NCBI RefSeq assembly: GCF_019112545.1
Contig: NW_025064884.1
Location: 1,624,032-1,688,031, forward strand
DNA from: Guyanagaster necrorhizus
Lineage: Eukaryota > Basidiomycota > Agaricomycetes > Agaricales > Physalacriaceae
Length of the DNA stretch: 64,000 bases
Direction of reading: 5' to 3'
In this document: positions 10,958-20,718 of the stretch, in pieces
How the letters are laid out: every line of letters starts with the position of its first letter
Numbering within the stretch: the first letter of the stretch is position 1
Position numbers and translations under genes: made by a program
The notes under the pieces: generated by a model
The model's database searches: none
The model's input: only the letters and a program-made list of their open reading frames with translations
What the model was told of the DNA's origin: nothing

Positions 10958-11180
10958 AATTTCTGGACCTCCTTGACTTTTGCTGCACGGAGGTCCGAGG
11001 CGGCGTCGTCGGGCGAGGCGATTGCCGTATTTTTTCTTTTCTTTTCTGGTGACCCGTCCTTACCGCACAACCTCATCGGCACTCTATGTCTCATACCCAG
11101 CGCCTGCCCGAATTAGTGATACATACCTACAAAATTGGCTAAGAATACAATTAATACAGTCCTCTAACGATACATTATAT

Positions 11181-11918
11181 CTAATTGTCCTCTCCCGCAA
11201 CCCACTCGACCCCATCGCGACTCAACAGACCCCTCCACGCATCATCCAGCCCGCCCGTATCATGCAGCTCCATATACGTCTCTATCATATCTCTCCCACT
11301 GCGCCGACAAAGTATCCCCAGTGCAACAGCAAACACATTCACCCGAGACCCAACGACCAGCACCCTCCGAAACGCCGAGCCCTTCGTCACTAACTCTAGG
11401 AACGCCGACCGAGACGAAGTCGGCACTCCACAGTCATTCTCTTCTTCCTCGTCGACGCGAATGACGTCCCCGTCCCATCCTTCCACCTCCGAAGTCGACA
11501 CGCAGACTCCTGTATCCTCGCCGAGCGCTTGTATGCGCACATGCTGGGGTTCTTTGGGCGAAGGTGAAGGGTCGGTCCTGGCGCTCGCTTTATCGTCGTC
11601 GTCGCTTTCGCTCTCACTGTACACGACCCTCCTCCTGACCACCCTCCGTCGCGGCAGATTGCTGACATGCGGTTCAAGATAGCCTTTTGGTGGCTGGATG
11701 ACGAGGTCAACGTTCAGCTTGTAGTGATGAGGACTAAGCTCGGGGCTAGCGAGCGTGGCTGAAGAAGCCGAGGATAGAATCATCGAGTTTGGTAGGCTGT
11801 ACGCGAGTATGGCGGGTTCGTCTAGTGTCCACCACTGTAATTCAGTGCCAATGAAAGATAGTGAGAGATGAACAGCACGCACCAGGAAATGAGTCGGTAA
11901 GGGGTGACACGCCTGCAC
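11181..11918 (-). CDS. Uncharacterised protein, acidic and Ser-rich centre
   Basis: The frame stays open for about 245 codons with biased composition, ending in DGVEWVAGEDN and TAG at 11181. A likely intron (GTGCGTGC...TTACAG) removes part of the region near 11830-11880, joining THFL to TLDEPAILAYSLP. The centre holds RRRVVRRRVVYSESESDDDD. The C-terminal part (LVTKGSAFRRVLVVGSRVN) could be a folded domain. The 5' end is not resolved: no ATG begins this exon, and the upstream codons LCDLRDPKRALVQ suggest further exons. I do not recognise the family. Confidence 0.5.
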   Translation of the reverse strand: MQACHPLPTHFLVRAVHLSLSFIGTELQWWTLDEPAILAYSLPNSMILSSASSATLASPELSPHHYKLNVDLVIQPPKGYLEPHVSNLPRRRVVRRRVVYSESESDDDDKASARTDPSPSPKEPQHVRIQALGEDTGVCVSTSEVEGWDGDVIRVDEEEENDCGVPTSSRSAFLELVTKGSAFRRVLVVGSRVNVFAVALGILCRRSGRDMIETYMELHDTGGLDDAWRGLLSRDGVEWVAGEDN

Positions 11919-12400
11919 GAGTGCTCGTTTTGGGTCGCGTAGGTCGCAGAGCGGGAGAGAGCAATGAGTCAGACAAACTTCCAGTCGGAAATGGAAGAGT
12001 CAAGCAGTCCTCTTGAGACGGCGAAAAGCAATATTTAGAATGAACCTATACAAATATATCGTGGGTTAGAAAGCCAGTGGAAGACGACAAAGAAAGCACG
12101 CAACGAGCTAAAATCTATGTTGGTCTGTCTAGTCTGTATTGGACCAACTGTGAGCGCAAAGGCAACGAAGGAAATGCACGGAGTTCGTCCGGTATCAGGG
12201 TAAGGAGCGCACGTTGAAAATGTGGAGTCTTCATGGAATGAAGTCATAGTTACACGGAGGGACTGTCCAAAGCGGGAGCCATGCGTTGACGGGTCCCCGA
12301 TTCCACCCCCTTTAATTGAATTTTGAATCTTGATCCTGACAGGTTTGGGCACCCATCCAGAACATCGATAATACCTATTGTCGAACCCCAATATTAGGGT
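11919..12400. other. Intergenic, 5' region of the preceding gene
   Basis: May contain the missing 5' exon(s) of the minus-strand uncharacterised gene. Nothing else is recognised. Confidence 0.3.
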
Positions 12401-12490
12401 TCAGATATGGTGTAATGGTTAACATTACCGCCTCTCATCGTATATTTGGATCGTGTCGCGGCAGCTTGGGGTTTGATTCCCTGTATCCGA
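12401..12490 (+). pseudogene. Decayed tRNA-Glu(CTC) copy with a 19-nt intron-like insert
   Basis: It aligns with the tRNA at 10878 along its length, with the same CTC anticodon loop start and GCCGC/GCGGC stem remnant (ACCGC/GCGGC here). The differences are mostly C-to-T or G-to-A: acceptor TCGG to TCAG, AACGG to AATGG, GCTAAC to GTTAAC, CTCGG to CTTGG, TTCGATT to TTTGATT, CCCCG to CCCTG. The acceptor has an A-C mismatch and the B box has lost its conserved C, so Pol III transcription is doubtful. The anticodon-loop insert is longer and unrelated in sequence. Confidence 0.7.
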
Positions 12491-13420
12491 ATGTTCATGC
12501 ACTTTATATATTTTGGTTTCTTTTCCCCTCAGCCCTCCATTGGCCATTGACTCAGGAGTTAGAGCATATACACATAGATTGTAGAGTCTAGAACCAATGA
12601 CGTCTTTAACTATCGTTATGATCTAAGAATTCTACCTACTTTCCTGTCTAGCAGTATTATTTGACAAAGTTCAAACCAATTTTATAACCTGAATGTTCTA
12701 CTGAACCATCCGTCACCAAAGATGTTCATGTGATCAACCCTCCTCCGATTCTAAATCCCAACGAGATTGGATTCTGTGCGAGGCAGCAAATAAATAGATA
12801 GTCAGCTTGCGGCCCAACAAATCATTGCCTCTGGCTTTATTTATCGAGTTGGATTGCCCGGTTCCTTCCTCCCCACTCATACCCGAAACATGGACTAACT
12901 CCATAAAAACAGACCGCTATCTCTCTTTCAGTTTCCGGCGGATACATGGGATCCGAACCTAAGATGTTAAACGCTGCAGAACTGAGCTCATGAATTTGAC
13001 AATGATGCTTCATTCATGATTCTATCACCAAAAATTGCATTCATGACCGTTGTCCGAATCATGGCTCCGACTACCTTTTTACAAAAACAAGCCACTCCTT
13101 ACCGATATATTCCAGTACGTCGGATTGAATCCCGAAGCCATGCACTATGTCCGACACAGGGAAATGGCACCAAGCAAGAATGATTTTATTTGAGTTTTTC
13201 ATTCTACACGACTTTAAACACAAGCAAAGTGATATCAGACTTTGCTATCTCCGGCACTCTCTACATTATAAGAAAACCAGTGAAAAGACTGCTCCCGTCC
13301 AAGATTAACGGTAATATCTGGAAAAGAGCATCCAAATTTGTGGTAGACATCGATGGTCCTTCGACTGGAACGTAAGGGAAACAACCGAAGCCACCATGCC
13401 ACACCAAGCTTCCCGTCTTT
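12491..13420. other. Intergenic region, no gene recognised
   Basis: AT-rich with scattered stops in all frames. I see no recognisable coding or RNA feature. Confidence 0.5.
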
Positions 13421-14009
13421 TCAGGCTGCATACAGTGAGAACCAGCAAGGAATGAACACAAAACGTCAACTCACTCTCCACGAGCTGTGCGCACATCTCT
13501 TTCACTTGGTTCACCACCCCACGAAAACAAGCGGCGTCAGTAGCATCTAAAATATCAAACCCCCAGCGATCCTGGGGCACCACATCGGTCGTAATATTGG
13601 GATCAGCGGCAATTGCAGGAGAGCAGAGAGAGTTCGTCGCTTTGTCATAGCTGTAGAATGATAGACGCGTTCCGAAAGCGCTTATGCCAGTCAGAGTCGG
13701 CGTGACGACGCGGAGGCGAAGGTCGCGGAACCGCTCCTGCATCTCTCTGTCAGTATCTTGGTGTTTGCGAAACGATGCTGGACCCTGGATGTTGATGAAC
13801 ATGACCGGATGGTTGTTCAGTTCGACAGTAAACACAGCGGCGTTGTCCTTGGGGAATTGCAGGATGATCTCAAAGGGTCCATCGATGGAAAAAAGGTGGC
13901 AAAGCAGACACATGTAGGGACCATTGAAGGCGCGCTCGTCGTTGGAACTGTTACGAACGGCAGAGAGAAAAGAGTTCATTAAGGATTGCGGCCAGGGTGC
14001 GTCTGGCAT
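13421..14009 (-). CDS. Uncharacterised protein of an expanded agaricomycete family
   Basis: The ATG at 14007-14009 starts MPDAPWPQSLMNSFLSAV. The body contains FNGPYMCLLCHLF, FTVELNNHPVMFINIQGPA, a basic/acidic helix (RKHQDTDREMQERFRDLRLR), ISAFGTRLSFYSYDKAT and PQDRWGFDILDATDAA. This order resembles, from memory, a widespread family of unknown function in mushroom genomes. An intron GTGAGTTG...TGCAG after position 13475 brings in a stop almost at once, giving about 179 residues. Without that splice the frame runs on to about 13305. Transcript data would decide the end. Confidence 0.6.
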
Positions 14010-14250
14010 GGATGATGGCTGTTCTTGATGAAGGAACAAATGTATAACCAAAGTCGTCGGCTATGACGGCCCGGTGCAACAAGTTGGAATTATCGCTTGC
14101 TTTCCATCACCGCTGAGCAACGACAATCGACTCGATACCAGGAACGTAGTCTTCTAACTAAACGCAGCCATAGACAGGTCTTTCCTGTGCTGTGTCACCT
14201 CTTTTATTTCTCAGTCTTATCAAAGTCTCCAAGTCCTTAGTCGACTACGT
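14010..14250. other. Short intergenic spacer
   Basis: Presumed promoter side of the preceding minus-strand gene and 3' side of the next. Nothing specific is seen. Confidence 0.4.
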
Positions 14251-14747
14251 TCAGATGTCTGCGTCCTTACTATTAGAATGCGTTGCTGTCCAGCTCGTGC
14301 TTGCCAGTGGTTCCTCCTTCGAATCGGTCCCCGCTTCTTCGCTCAATCCCAACACCAGTTTCACTCCATAAACGACAGACGTCTGGGTAAACGCGTTGTA
14401 GTTCACGAGCCTTATGCTCAGTGTAACGACAGCGTTGGTTGCCGTGCTCGTGAACTGCTGGAATAACCATCAAGGGGCATATTTATTTAATACCTGCATC
14501 AGCTCGAGAACCTCTATGTTGTTTGTTCCATCTTAATCTCGAATGACTGGGCCAGGTCAATTCCGTGGGTAACGATATCCTCGCTCTCCGACCAGATGAT
14601 CCTGCGTGGGCGACCTGTAGAGACCGACTGCGCAAGCTGGAAACCCATGTGGTCCAGAGGCCAAAGTGAGAGTCCGAGTTGGACGATGAAGAAGGTCAAT
14701 AGGGAGAAGAAGAATATTTCACAGGCAGCTGCATTCAATGGAGGCAT
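14251..14747 (-). CDS. Possible small membrane-anchored protein, splicing unresolved
   Basis: The ATG at 14745-14747 gives MPPLNAAACEIFFFSLLTFF, a signal-anchor-like start, and stays open for 77 codons. A second open stretch (NNIEVLELMQ, then QFTSTATNAVVTLSIRLVNY down to a TGA at 14251-14253) lies downstream in another frame and looks coding. Joining the two needs weak splice sites, and one candidate intron is only 36 nt. I do not recognise either part. It may be a real two- or three-exon gene or a decayed one. Confidence 0.3.
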
Positions 14748-14886
14748 GGGCTAGGGGAGGGAAGGTGAATCTGAGAGTTTTATGTATACATCTTGTGTTT
14801 TTTTCTGATTGTTGTGATTCATTTCAAACCGACGTTATCTACGAGGAGTGGAGCATCGTGGCCATCGTTATACGTATGACACTTCG

Positions 14887-14948
14887 TCGGATACGGTGCA
14901 GTGGTTAACATTGCTGCATGGCTTGAGAGTTCGATCTCACGTATCCGC
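14887..14948 (+). pseudogene. Truncated tRNA-Glu-like pseudogene
   Basis: The acceptor-like TCGGATA, an A-box-like GTGCAGTGGTTAACAT, a B-box (GAGTTCGATCTC) and TATCCG match the tRNA at 10878. The anticodon arm has collapsed to a few bases (GCTGCATGGC), so no normal anticodon loop can form, and the first acceptor pair is mismatched. Confidence 0.65.
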
Positions 14949-15066
14949 TGAAACATCGCGCCACAAAGGTTTGCCCATTTTTTCCGCTTGACTTGTGTAT
15001 CTGTCAACAATATGAGTGGGTGCCCACTGCCGCTACAGCATAGAACTTTCTCTTAGCATGTTAGTA

Positions 15067-15695
15067 TCAAAGCCATGGTCGCTGTTTATACAAATTCAAC
15101 AACTCACCATAAGTGAGAGCGGGATCGTGGACGAGGAAATGCAAGCCATTTCGACAGGTTCTCCAGGTCCGATTGCCGCACACCATGGTGACCGACAATA
15201 TTCTTTTTTTTTGACGTGTATACTGTACAATATCCATGCGATTGCCCAGTCTGGGGCACATGACGCGTAACTAACACTCAATAGTAAACGTCCCGAAGCA
15301 GCGATGGAAGACACACAAACCTTTATGGCGAACTCGAGCACGCCTTTCGGCTCCATGATATCCTTCTTAATTTTGGGATTATTAATCTTGAATCGCCTAT
15401 ACTTCTCTTTCTCGGGATGGGCGATGATATTGTTGGCTAGTTCGTGGAGAGTCTTCGGACAACTATCAGTATGATGCTAACGATAGATATCCCCGATCAT
15501 CATCACCTTCGGACTTTCGGCGCCTTCCTTCGAAGCCTCGTGATCATTGACCATCCCAAGGATACCAACATCTATCATCCGGCGGAGCTCAGTGCGCATC
15601 TTGTACCCTTTATCAAAGTCGGTTCGTCTCCAGGACTGGGAGAGGAAGGTTGGACCTGCGTTCAGAGCGCCGCTGAGCAGCTTGGAGAACGGCAT
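15067..15695 (-). pseudogene. PUB-domain gene, probably frame-damaged
   Basis: The best part is the exon near 15311-15440, reading TLHELANNIIAHPEKEKYRR, then FKINNPKIKKDIMEPKGVLEFAIK. This matches the PUB domain (p97/Cdc48-binding, as in peptide N-glycanase), which has a conserved EKYR..K..NP pattern and a following GVLEF helix. A third segment (MDIVQYT ... NGLHFLVHDPALTY) could be the C-terminal half. An N-terminal exon could start at an ATG at 15693-15695 (MPFSKLLSGALNAGPTFLSQ). I could not join any two of the three in frame with consensus introns, so the gene looks broken or spliced in a way I cannot see. Confidence 0.5.
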
Positions 15696-16028
15696 CGCGA
15701 AGTTGCAAGTTCACTTTGGACATTGTATCGTATCGTTGAAGACTATCGATGGACACCGTGGGGAAATCGTGATTCTTTCAAGTATCACAAGACTCGAAAC
15801 ATATCTAGCTGATAGGCCCTGGCGAAGGGGAAAAAGGTAAATGGCCGTTTAGCGTAATGACGGCCCATCTTAGATGTGATAGAGTGCTGCGCTGAAGAGG
15901 GATAAAATTAATTCAGAATAAACATAATATAAATTTCTTTAACTATTAAGAAGATCAGTGGCAATATAAGCAAGCATAGCATAAGCACGTGAAACGAACC
16001 AAAATACAAACGGCTCAAAATTCCAATC
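15696..16028. other. Intergenic between PUB-like and F-box genes
   Basis: Moderately AT-rich near 15900-15990. No gene is recognised. Confidence 0.4.
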
Positions 16029-17456
16029 TTACTCCCCGTTCGAATAACGTACACCGTCAATAACCACACGTTTCAGCGAAGGCCACTGCTCCTTCATCTG
16101 CTCCACGCAACCCAACCGACGCGGCTCCTTCCAACTGGCCCTATCCATAACAAACTCTTCCACCCCAGGGAAGAACACCACAATCTGATCAAGACGAATC
16201 GACCAATCATACCGCGGATACCCACCACACACCAACTTCCTCACATGCGGCAAGACAATCGGGTCCTCTCCCGATTCCAGAGACAGGTACTCCCAATCAT
16301 TGTAAGCCAGGTCCTCCAAGGGCAGCGTCATACGCAATACGCTAGGGATCTGCGACACCCAAGAGAATACCCGGCGCAGATCCCGCCCGATGCTCGGGCC
16401 CCGATAGTACGGCAGCCGGACGTCCACGCGCTGTAAGCCTGTGAACGCGTGAGGTGCCGAAAGGAGGAGCGCAAGGACGTCTGTGTCTGCAGCGACAGAC
16501 GTCAGACGAGGGAGAGCCCCGGGACGAAGCTGCATGACTGTATGACACTTGGGGTGGCCCTCGTCCGGCATTCCATGACATAAGATGGTGTTCGGAGCGA
16601 ATATCAGCTCCTCAAGACGAGAATGTGCTTCCTGGCCGAGGAATAGGGATAAATGATGCGTCGAGATCTTCCCGCCGTTGAATAAGGCATCACGGAGTTT
16701 GGGAAGATGCAGTCGAAGGAGGATTGACCCATCTGGGTATGCGATTACGAGCTTGTTGACGGGTGACACGTTGGCTGAGCGGATAAGCCAATCGGAGTAG
16801 GATTCAGAGAGAGGCTTGAGGTACTCCTCAGTTAGGGTAGTGAGTGCAGGAGGAGAGAAGATAGGCAGACAGTCCTCTCCCTTGAAATCCAGCCATGGTT
16901 CGCTCTCTGTGCATGTATGGAGGGCCGTAACGCAGTTCAATTCAGCGATGCGAGTGAAAAAGGCGTTGAGCCTCTCTGCGTCGTATTCGTCGGCGTCACG
17001 GACATTTGAACGCGTCCAAACCGTATGGTGTAGATCAATCTGGACATCGGGAGGTGCGTTGTCCCCTGGAAGGGTGTCGAAATAGCGCAGGAACTCCCGG
17101 AAGTCTCTGGCGAAGTCTTTGCTCAAAGACAGTTTTATGTTGGGAATGGTGGGTTTCGTGACAAGACAGAGTCGGAGGTCTTTGAAAGATGAGAACGGTA
17201 GGGCATGGCCGACGTGGGAGGAACTGAAGGCGCCGTATGTCTTTTGGTACTGCTTCGGAGGCCCGAACCAGACAGCGGTTGTTATATCATTGAGCCTGCG
17301 GCAGACGAGAGCGGCAGAAAACAAGTCCTTTTTCCCAAGGTAGCTCACGATGATTGCGAGCAGTTCAGTGGGGATCCGTGCCAGTGAACATGAGGCCAGC
17401 TCGAGTTGGTGTTCGCTATGCGCTACAGCTTTGACTGGCATTGCCTGGGTGATCAT
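16029..17456 (-). CDS. F-box protein
   Basis: A single uninterrupted frame of about 475 codons. The first in-frame ATG is at 17454-17456 (MITQAMPVKAVAHSEHQ). The F-box follows at about residues 28-65: LARIPTELLAIIVSYLGKKD, then LFSAALVCRRLNDIT. The remainder is a long leucine-rich but irregular C-terminal region with motifs such as LRMTLPLEDLAYNDWEYL, typical of agaric F-box proteins that serve as substrate receptors of SCF ubiquitin ligases. The substrate cannot be inferred. The lack of introns and of stops suggests it is intact. Confidence 0.85.
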   Translation of the reverse strand: MITQAMPVKAVAHSEHQLELASCSLARIPTELLAIIVSYLGKKDLFSAALVCRRLNDITTAVWFGPPKQYQKTYGAFSSSHVGHALPFSSFKDLRLCLVTKPTIPNIKLSLSKDFARDFREFLRYFDTLPGDNAPPDVQIDLHHTVWTRSNVRDADEYDAERLNAFFTRIAELNCVTALHTCTESEPWLDFKGEDCLPIFSPPALTTLTEEYLKPLSESYSDWLIRSANVSPVNKLVIAYPDGSILLRLHLPKLRDALFNGGKISTHHLSLFLGQEAHSRLEELIFAPNTILCHGMPDEGHPKCHTVMQLRPGALPRLTSVAADTDVLALLLSAPHAFTGLQRVDVRLPYYRGPSIGRDLRRVFSWVSQIPSVLRMTLPLEDLAYNDWEYLSLESGEDPIVLPHVRKLVCGGYPRYDWSIRLDQIVVFFPGVEEFVMDRASWKEPRRLGCVEQMKEQWPSLKRVVIDGVRYSNGE

Positions 17457-19918
17457 TGAGTAAGAGGAAGCGAAAGATTCAACGACACCTACTAATTGAC
17501 TATCCTGCTGCAGCTGCAGCGTGGACAAGCATGAACGACAGGGAAAGAGGAGCTCTCGTGAGTGACTGAGACATTATTATCAGAGAGATCGGGTGGCCGG
17601 CACGTGCATATTTGTTTCGAGGATTCAGGGTCCCTAACTGTCACTCCGATTCGGAATATTGCTCTCCTTCTTTCGTTCAGTACCGAGAAATAAGGTGCTG
17701 CAGACTTGAGGTAAAAGAAAGCAGAATCCGAATGTTCAAACGACACCACAACTGTCTCTCTCGGAGTCGGGTTCGGCAGTTACCTTTGAGAAAAATCAGT
17801 ATGACCCTTGGGGATTTAACCTACTTTTGTCCAATAAAAATCAAGATCTAGATGTAGAGAAGATAACTACTGACCTCATCAGAGCTCATTCGAACTTGAC
17901 GTCGTGGAGAGTACCTCCTATGGACTCTCGATTACAAATATCATTGTCCCTCCGTCCGAGTCGGAGAGGATATATGTTGGTGGGGGCATGCCGGACTTGC
18001 CGGCGCAGTAGCTGCTGACAGGTTATGTCAAGGGTTATGCGCTACCTGAAAGGGTCAAGTTAGATCCAGGCTACTTATATAAGGATATACATATATTCAT
18101 TACTTGAACTTCGAAATGCGACGAGTCTAAATTCAAAAGTGGAATATCACCACGTGTAAATCAAGCTTGCAGCAGGGGTTAATCACTCCCGTCGCGCCTT
18201 GAGGTCCGACGAAACCACATTGGTCATTCGAATACCTTCAACTTTTGCACTGCGTCTCCAAGGCTTCCTCTGGAACAACGGTCAGAGTAGAAAAAACTCC
18301 TTCTTTCCTGGCAGCAGTACGAGGTACCGTCCTGGCCACGATGTTTCTATCAACCACTGCAGATCGCGATATTGACAGAAGAATTTGAGTATTGGGGTAT
18401 CCCGAAAGAGACGGACAGTCAGCAAAAGCGGTTTTCTCCTACTCGCCATCTCGAATGAAATATGAAGTTATATTGCATCCTCCTAAATGACAAGATAGTT
18501 GGCACTTCACCAACACCTATGACCAGAACGAATGACCAGTCAAAGCATTTCGGGGGTTTCTGCCGACAGGAGAAGAGGTGATGACGATGGGTCGGTGAAA
18601 TGATACGCAGCAAGGTTCCGAAACGAAAAGTTGGGTGGAAGATAAGCGGCATATTACTGGATTCTGTGTGGGAGTAGATTTCTTGGTGTCTTCGTGAACC
18701 AAGGAAATTCGTTGTTCGATGACCTTCGACAACTAAGCTTATCGACATGAATCCATCTCAGCATGCAGCAATTTACTCATTGAACTGATCTTCATCCGTT
18801 CGCGGTCCATCCATCCTCCGGCATCAACTCGTGAATGTCGAGGTGAATGATAGCTTGTAAACCCAAGCAAGATGGCTTGTTCTGTAATGCATTAGAACCG
18901 CTTAGCGTGAGTCATTTTGTTTAGTAATATATCGTAAGGCTCACCAAAACTCTTCCGATAATTAGGCTTGTTGTTCGATAAATACCAAAGCTGAGCTTGC
19001 CGCAAGCCATGCCGACGAACATCATTTTGGACGCATCGTCCACACGTTATTTGCGCAAGTACCTAGACGAAAGACTTGTTAACAAGCCTGGGGTAGATGA
19101 CACGCAACTAGTAACACACCTTCGTTCTCTCATCATTCACTGAGATAGACTGGTTGCCCACGAGGCGTGCGACCGCACCACAGCTGTATAGCCGACAATT
19201 CACCAGAAGTGACGGTGTATGTCAAAGCACCAACAGAAAATCGTAATCATTCTGAAAGAGGCCTAAGAGTATCGAAGGACTGGCGTAGTGGCAGAATTCC
19301 CCAGTGCCAACTTTTACATTTAGCATTTCGTCTGAAGAACGAACAAGATGTACTCACTGGGCATCCTGTCCTCTATATTGATGATAGTACGCGTAAAATT
19401 TGAAGAAACGACATGAACATGAGAGTAAGAGGCAGGGCGTATTCAAATTCCGGAGCACCCGCATACGTCCACCTTTCTTCCGAACTACCATCAATGAGTC
19501 CGTCGTCACTGTCAACTCGCGACGCACTGTCTGGCAGAAAACGCGAACACTTGAAATGTTCAATAAAGCCCAGCCTCGACTCCGACCTTACAAGGGAGTT
19601 CAGCCTCTGCAGTGAGTGTCGGTGTTGTCGATGACATCCGCTATCTGACAAAAGATATTGCTTAGGCACATTTATTTAGTCCGTCGCCATATTATCTTAC
19701 CGTGTTCGCGCCAGGGATCCTTCTACATCTTGCCCAAACGGCTACTTTGGTTCAGGACCGACGCTGAAGATACATAACAACCGAGCCACCCACTACTTGT
19801 CTAGTAACAGGATGGTGTGGTTGACTTTATGGACACGGGAAGCTTCAGCAATGTAAAGGTGCCTCTCATGGAACAACTCGACCAGCACACATTTCGCTCG
19901 TGTTATCGTTGATCTCCA
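17457..19918. other. 2.5-kb region without a recognised gene
   Basis: Short open stretches occur on both strands. One on minus at 19373-19669 ends SEERWTYAGAPEFEYALPLT and a hydrophobic MFMSFLQILRVLSSI; it could be the last exon of an unknown gene, but I could not extend it. No RNA or repeat feature is seen. Confidence 0.4.
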
Positions 19919-20209
19919 ATGTCAGAAGGACCACAAGAACCACATGGACACGGACACCACAGGCCATATGGACACAGAGAGCATCCTCCTACTACCTGCA
20001 CCGACTGGGAATGATCTGACAACTTCCATAACACTCACCTGTTGTGGAAAGATGAGGCTCTCGATGCTGCGATCCAAAACAGTGAGGCAAATGGCTTGCC
20101 ACCCATTACTGTCAGCCCTGCTGCAGGACAACTCTTGTACCTGTTGACAGAGTCCATTGGTGGGGAGAGAATCTTGGAAGTGGATACACTTGGAAGGTCT
20201 GTGATCTAG
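19919..20209 (+). pseudogene. O-methyltransferase (caffeoyl-CoA OMT-like) pseudogene, truncated
   Basis: An ATG at 19919 opens MSEGPQEPHGHG and a His-rich leader, then TDWE-stop-SDNFHNTHLL. The frame continues as KDEALDAAIQNSEANGLPPI, TVSPAAGQLLYLLTESIGGE and RILEVDTLGRS before a stop at 20207. This matches the N-terminal half of SAM-dependent O-methyltransferases of the family-3 type. There EALDxAxxNS, VSxxQGxLLxLL and RxLEVGTLGGYS are standard. The internal TGA stands where Arg (CGA) is expected, and the SAM-binding GTLGGYS is altered. The catalytic remainder is absent. Confidence 0.7.
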
Positions 20210-20718
20210 TCGGTCATCCAGCAAAGTGATTCACTTCAATTTGTCAGCCTTTATGCCTACAGGGCCATTCATCAGCCACTCTTTGGTGATAGCACTTTCT
20301 TTCAAATCACTGGAACAAGACATACCATAAGGAGTATACTAGAGAAACTGTCTCATCAATGTCATTTTAATGACAGAAGTATCACCATTGTTAGTCTCCC
20401 TAGAAATTGCCATTCTGGTGAAATGCTAGCATTTCTTTTGACACTAGGTGAGTGCTAAGTGCTCTGTGTGTGGCTTTTTTCTTAAGGAAATCCTAACAGC
20501 ACCTAGATGATGCAGACTTGGACTCTATTTTCTGTCTTATTAGGTTGAGTACTGAGTACTTAAAGGGTAGCAGAGGGACGATCAGCAAGACAACAAACAG
20601 AGACAGTGTTCAGTCCCTATCCAGAGACCTTTATATTTGATGGTCACTCTTGGTGGTCCAAGTGTATTATCATCAGTCCCTCCCTCTCTCTTTCTAGCAG
20701 CTAATATCTTTATCCAGC
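20210..20718. other. CpG-poor stretch before the next ORF
   Basis: CG dinucleotides are almost absent. A pyrimidine-rich tract (CCCTCCCTCTCTCTTTC) lies about 20-40 bp before the next ATG, as in many fungal promoters. It may also be an old repeat flank. No gene is recognised. Confidence 0.4.

Noticed and set aside
12035..12391. 118-codon minus-strand open stretch
   Set aside because: No recognisable motif, unusual composition and no splice or start support. Probably chance.
10878..14948. Three tRNA-like copies as a tRNA-derived SINE family
   Set aside because: The sequences on both sides of the three copies share nothing, and there is no common tail, so duplicated tRNA genes are the simpler reading.
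20225..20460. Minus-strand reading KEWLMNGPVGIKADKLK resembling a GPI1 (PIG-Q) segment
   Set aside because: Only a handful of residues match, flanking codons do not continue the similarity, and stops follow. Treated as chance.
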